A DNA stretch of 6,472 nucleotides from Dehalococcoidia bacterium (GTDB lineage Bacteria; Chloroflexota; Dehalococcoidia; Plut-88900): NCBI GenBank assembly GCA_012270635.1, contig JAAXHX010000184.1, positions 1-6,472 on the forward strand, read 5' to 3'. The position numbers and the translations under genes were made by a program. The notes beneath the pieces were generated by a model that did not search any database, had not been told where the DNA came from, and saw only the letters and a program-made list of their open reading frames with translations. Of this stretch, positions 5,584-6,472 are shown in pieces (positions within the stretch are counted from its first letter, which is position 1; every line of letters begins with the position of its first letter).

Positions 5584-6472
5584 CTCGTCTCCCCGGACCG
5601 GGCCGTCACCTTGTTCAGCTTCCGGTTCAAGTGCAGCCCCTCCAGTATGAACTCCACCCCCGACGCTACCGTCGACGGCTTGTCGCACCGGAGTTTCTCC
5701 AGGCCTTTATCGAATCCACCCAGCTTCTTCGCCAACCGGGCGTGCGTGCGGGAGTGGGCCATGCCCGAAATGCCCACGCTGGCGCCCTCCTGGAACTGCG
5801 TTAGCAGTGCCGCGAAGTCCGTGACCTTGAAGTAGCGGGCGAAGACGTTGACCACTGCCTGGTCCACCAGGCCGTCCAGCACCTGCTCGCTCCGCTCGTC
5901 TTCAACCGTCTCCAGCTCCAGCTTCCCCAGCGTCGAGGCTTTCAGGTAAGCCAGGTCCGATATCCTTGGCGCGGCGGTTTTCTCCCCGGTGTGCAGCGCT
6001 CTCCGCATCGCATTGCCCAGAATGCTTTCGTAGTTCGCCGTCGATATCCTGACGCTCACCCCCGACCGTTGGTTGACATCCGGGCTCTTCCTGGCCAGCG
6101 CCGACACCTGCGCCACTATCTCTTTCATGAAGTGCGGCGTCAGCGTCGTACGCCCATCTTCGAACCGGCGCGCCTCCGACTCCATTATGTCGATCTCGAC
6201 TTCCGGCGTCCTCGGATAGTGGGTCCGTATCTGCGCACCGTACCGGTCTTTGAGCGGCGTGATGATCCGTCCTCGGTTCGTGTAGTCTTCCGGATTCGCG
6301 CTCGCCACTACCAGGATGTCCAGCGGCAGCCGGATCTGATACCCCTTAACCTGGATGTCCCGCTCCTGCATCAGGTTGAACAACCCTACCTGCAGCCTCT
6401 CCACCAGGTCGGGGAGCTCGTTGATGCAGAAGATGCCGCGGTTGGCCCTCGGGACCAGGCCGTAGTGCACCG
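5571..6472 (-). CDS. AAA+ ATPase, MoxR/Mg-chelatase subunit I-like, 5' end outside the window
   Basis: The frame is open to the right edge, and 300 codons ending at TGA (complement of 5571-5573) are visible. The GTG at 6470 is inside a conserved segment (HYGLVPRANRGIF), so it is not the start; Walker A must lie beyond the window. Numbering from that GTG: a Walker B-like GIFCINELPDL (12-22), VGLFNLMQERD (28-38), sensor 1 in VVASANPEDYTN (54-65), and ITPLKDRYGAQI (70-81), the arginine-finger-type block of Mg-chelatase I-like ATPases. A lid domain with SGVSVRISTANYE follows, then a C-terminal helical extension of about 150 residues. The usual Walker B Asp-Glu is Asn-Glu here, which I recall as common in this subfamily. 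Such ATPases work with VWA proteins to remodel target proteins or insert metals; the VWA protein at 320-2323 is the likely partner. It overlaps the yvcK stop tail to tail. The substrate is unknown. Confidence 0.88.
   Translation of the reverse strand, partial: VHYGLVPRANRGIFCINELPDLVERLQVGLFNLMQERDIQVKGYQIRLPLDILVVASANPEDYTNRGRIITPLKDRYGAQIRTHYPRTPEVEIDIMESEARRFEDGRTTLTPHFMKEIVAQVSALARKSPDVNQRSGVSVRISTANYESILGNAMRRALHTGEKTAAPRISDLAYLKASTLGKLELETVEDERSEQVLDGLVDQAVVNVFARYFKVTDFAALLTQFQEGASVGISGMAHSRTHARLAKKLGGFDKGLEKLRCDKPSTVASGVEFILEGLHLNRKLNKVTARSGETSYEA

Noticed and set aside
320..6472. True magnesium or cobalt chelatase (BchI/BchD or CobS/CobT)
   Set aside because: The VWA protein lacks a BchD-like AAA domain, and no H subunit, tetrapyrrole or cobalamin gene is present. 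Only the general ATPase-plus-VWA architecture is shared.

Overview
The window is GC-rich bacterial chromosomal DNA, coding almost throughout. It holds four complete genes and two genes cut by the window edges. Gene content suggests an environmental bacterium: a luciferase-like flavin oxidoreductase, a YvcK/CofD-fold protein, a GalE-like epimerase, a PIN-domain toxin, and a BchI/MoxR-type ATPase with a WDGTQ-type VWA partner. Chloroflexota (Dehalococcoidia or SAR202-like) is my best guess and Actinomycetota-like lineages are the alternative. This is inference from protein style only; no rRNA or other marker is present.

Layout from left to right. Positions 1-163 (+) are the last 53 codons of a VapC-like PIN-domain protein. 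Positions 164-319 are a convergent intergenic gap with two back-to-back perfect hairpins. Positions 320-2323 (-) encode a 667-residue protein with a C-terminal von Willebrand A (VWA) domain, an intact MIDAS metal site and a TTG start. Positions 2371-3291 (-) encode a GalE-like extended SDR nucleotide-sugar epimerase. Positions 3292-3418 are a spacer with a GC hairpin and a copy of a widespread dispersed repeat. Positions 3419-4429 (-) encode an LLM-class, possibly F420-dependent, oxidoreductase. Positions 4430-4587 are a divergent promoter region. Positions 4588-5583 (+) encode a YvcK-family protein. Positions 5571-6472 (-) are the C-terminal 300 or so residues of an AAA+ ATPase, whose stop overlaps the yvcK stop by 13 bp tail to tail.

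The ATPase and the VWA protein are almost certainly functional partners of the MoxR/VWA or Mg-chelatase I/D-like kind, which act as protein- or metal-remodelling machines. Such partners are usually adjacent. Here they lie on the same strand but are separated by yvcK, the oxidoreductase and the epimerase. The oxidoreductase, epimerase and VWA genes run in the same direction with gaps of 127 and 47 bp and could form one transcription unit. YvcK binds UDP-GlcNAc in studied species, and the epimerase probably acts on a nucleotide sugar, so an envelope or sugar-nucleotide theme is possible but unproven.

I see no CRISPR array, insertion sequence, tRNA or rRNA, and no clear defence or biosynthetic system. 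The most interesting points are the split ATPase/VWA pair with a non-canonical Walker B motif and a large uncharacterised helical region, and the probable leaderless yvcK promoter.
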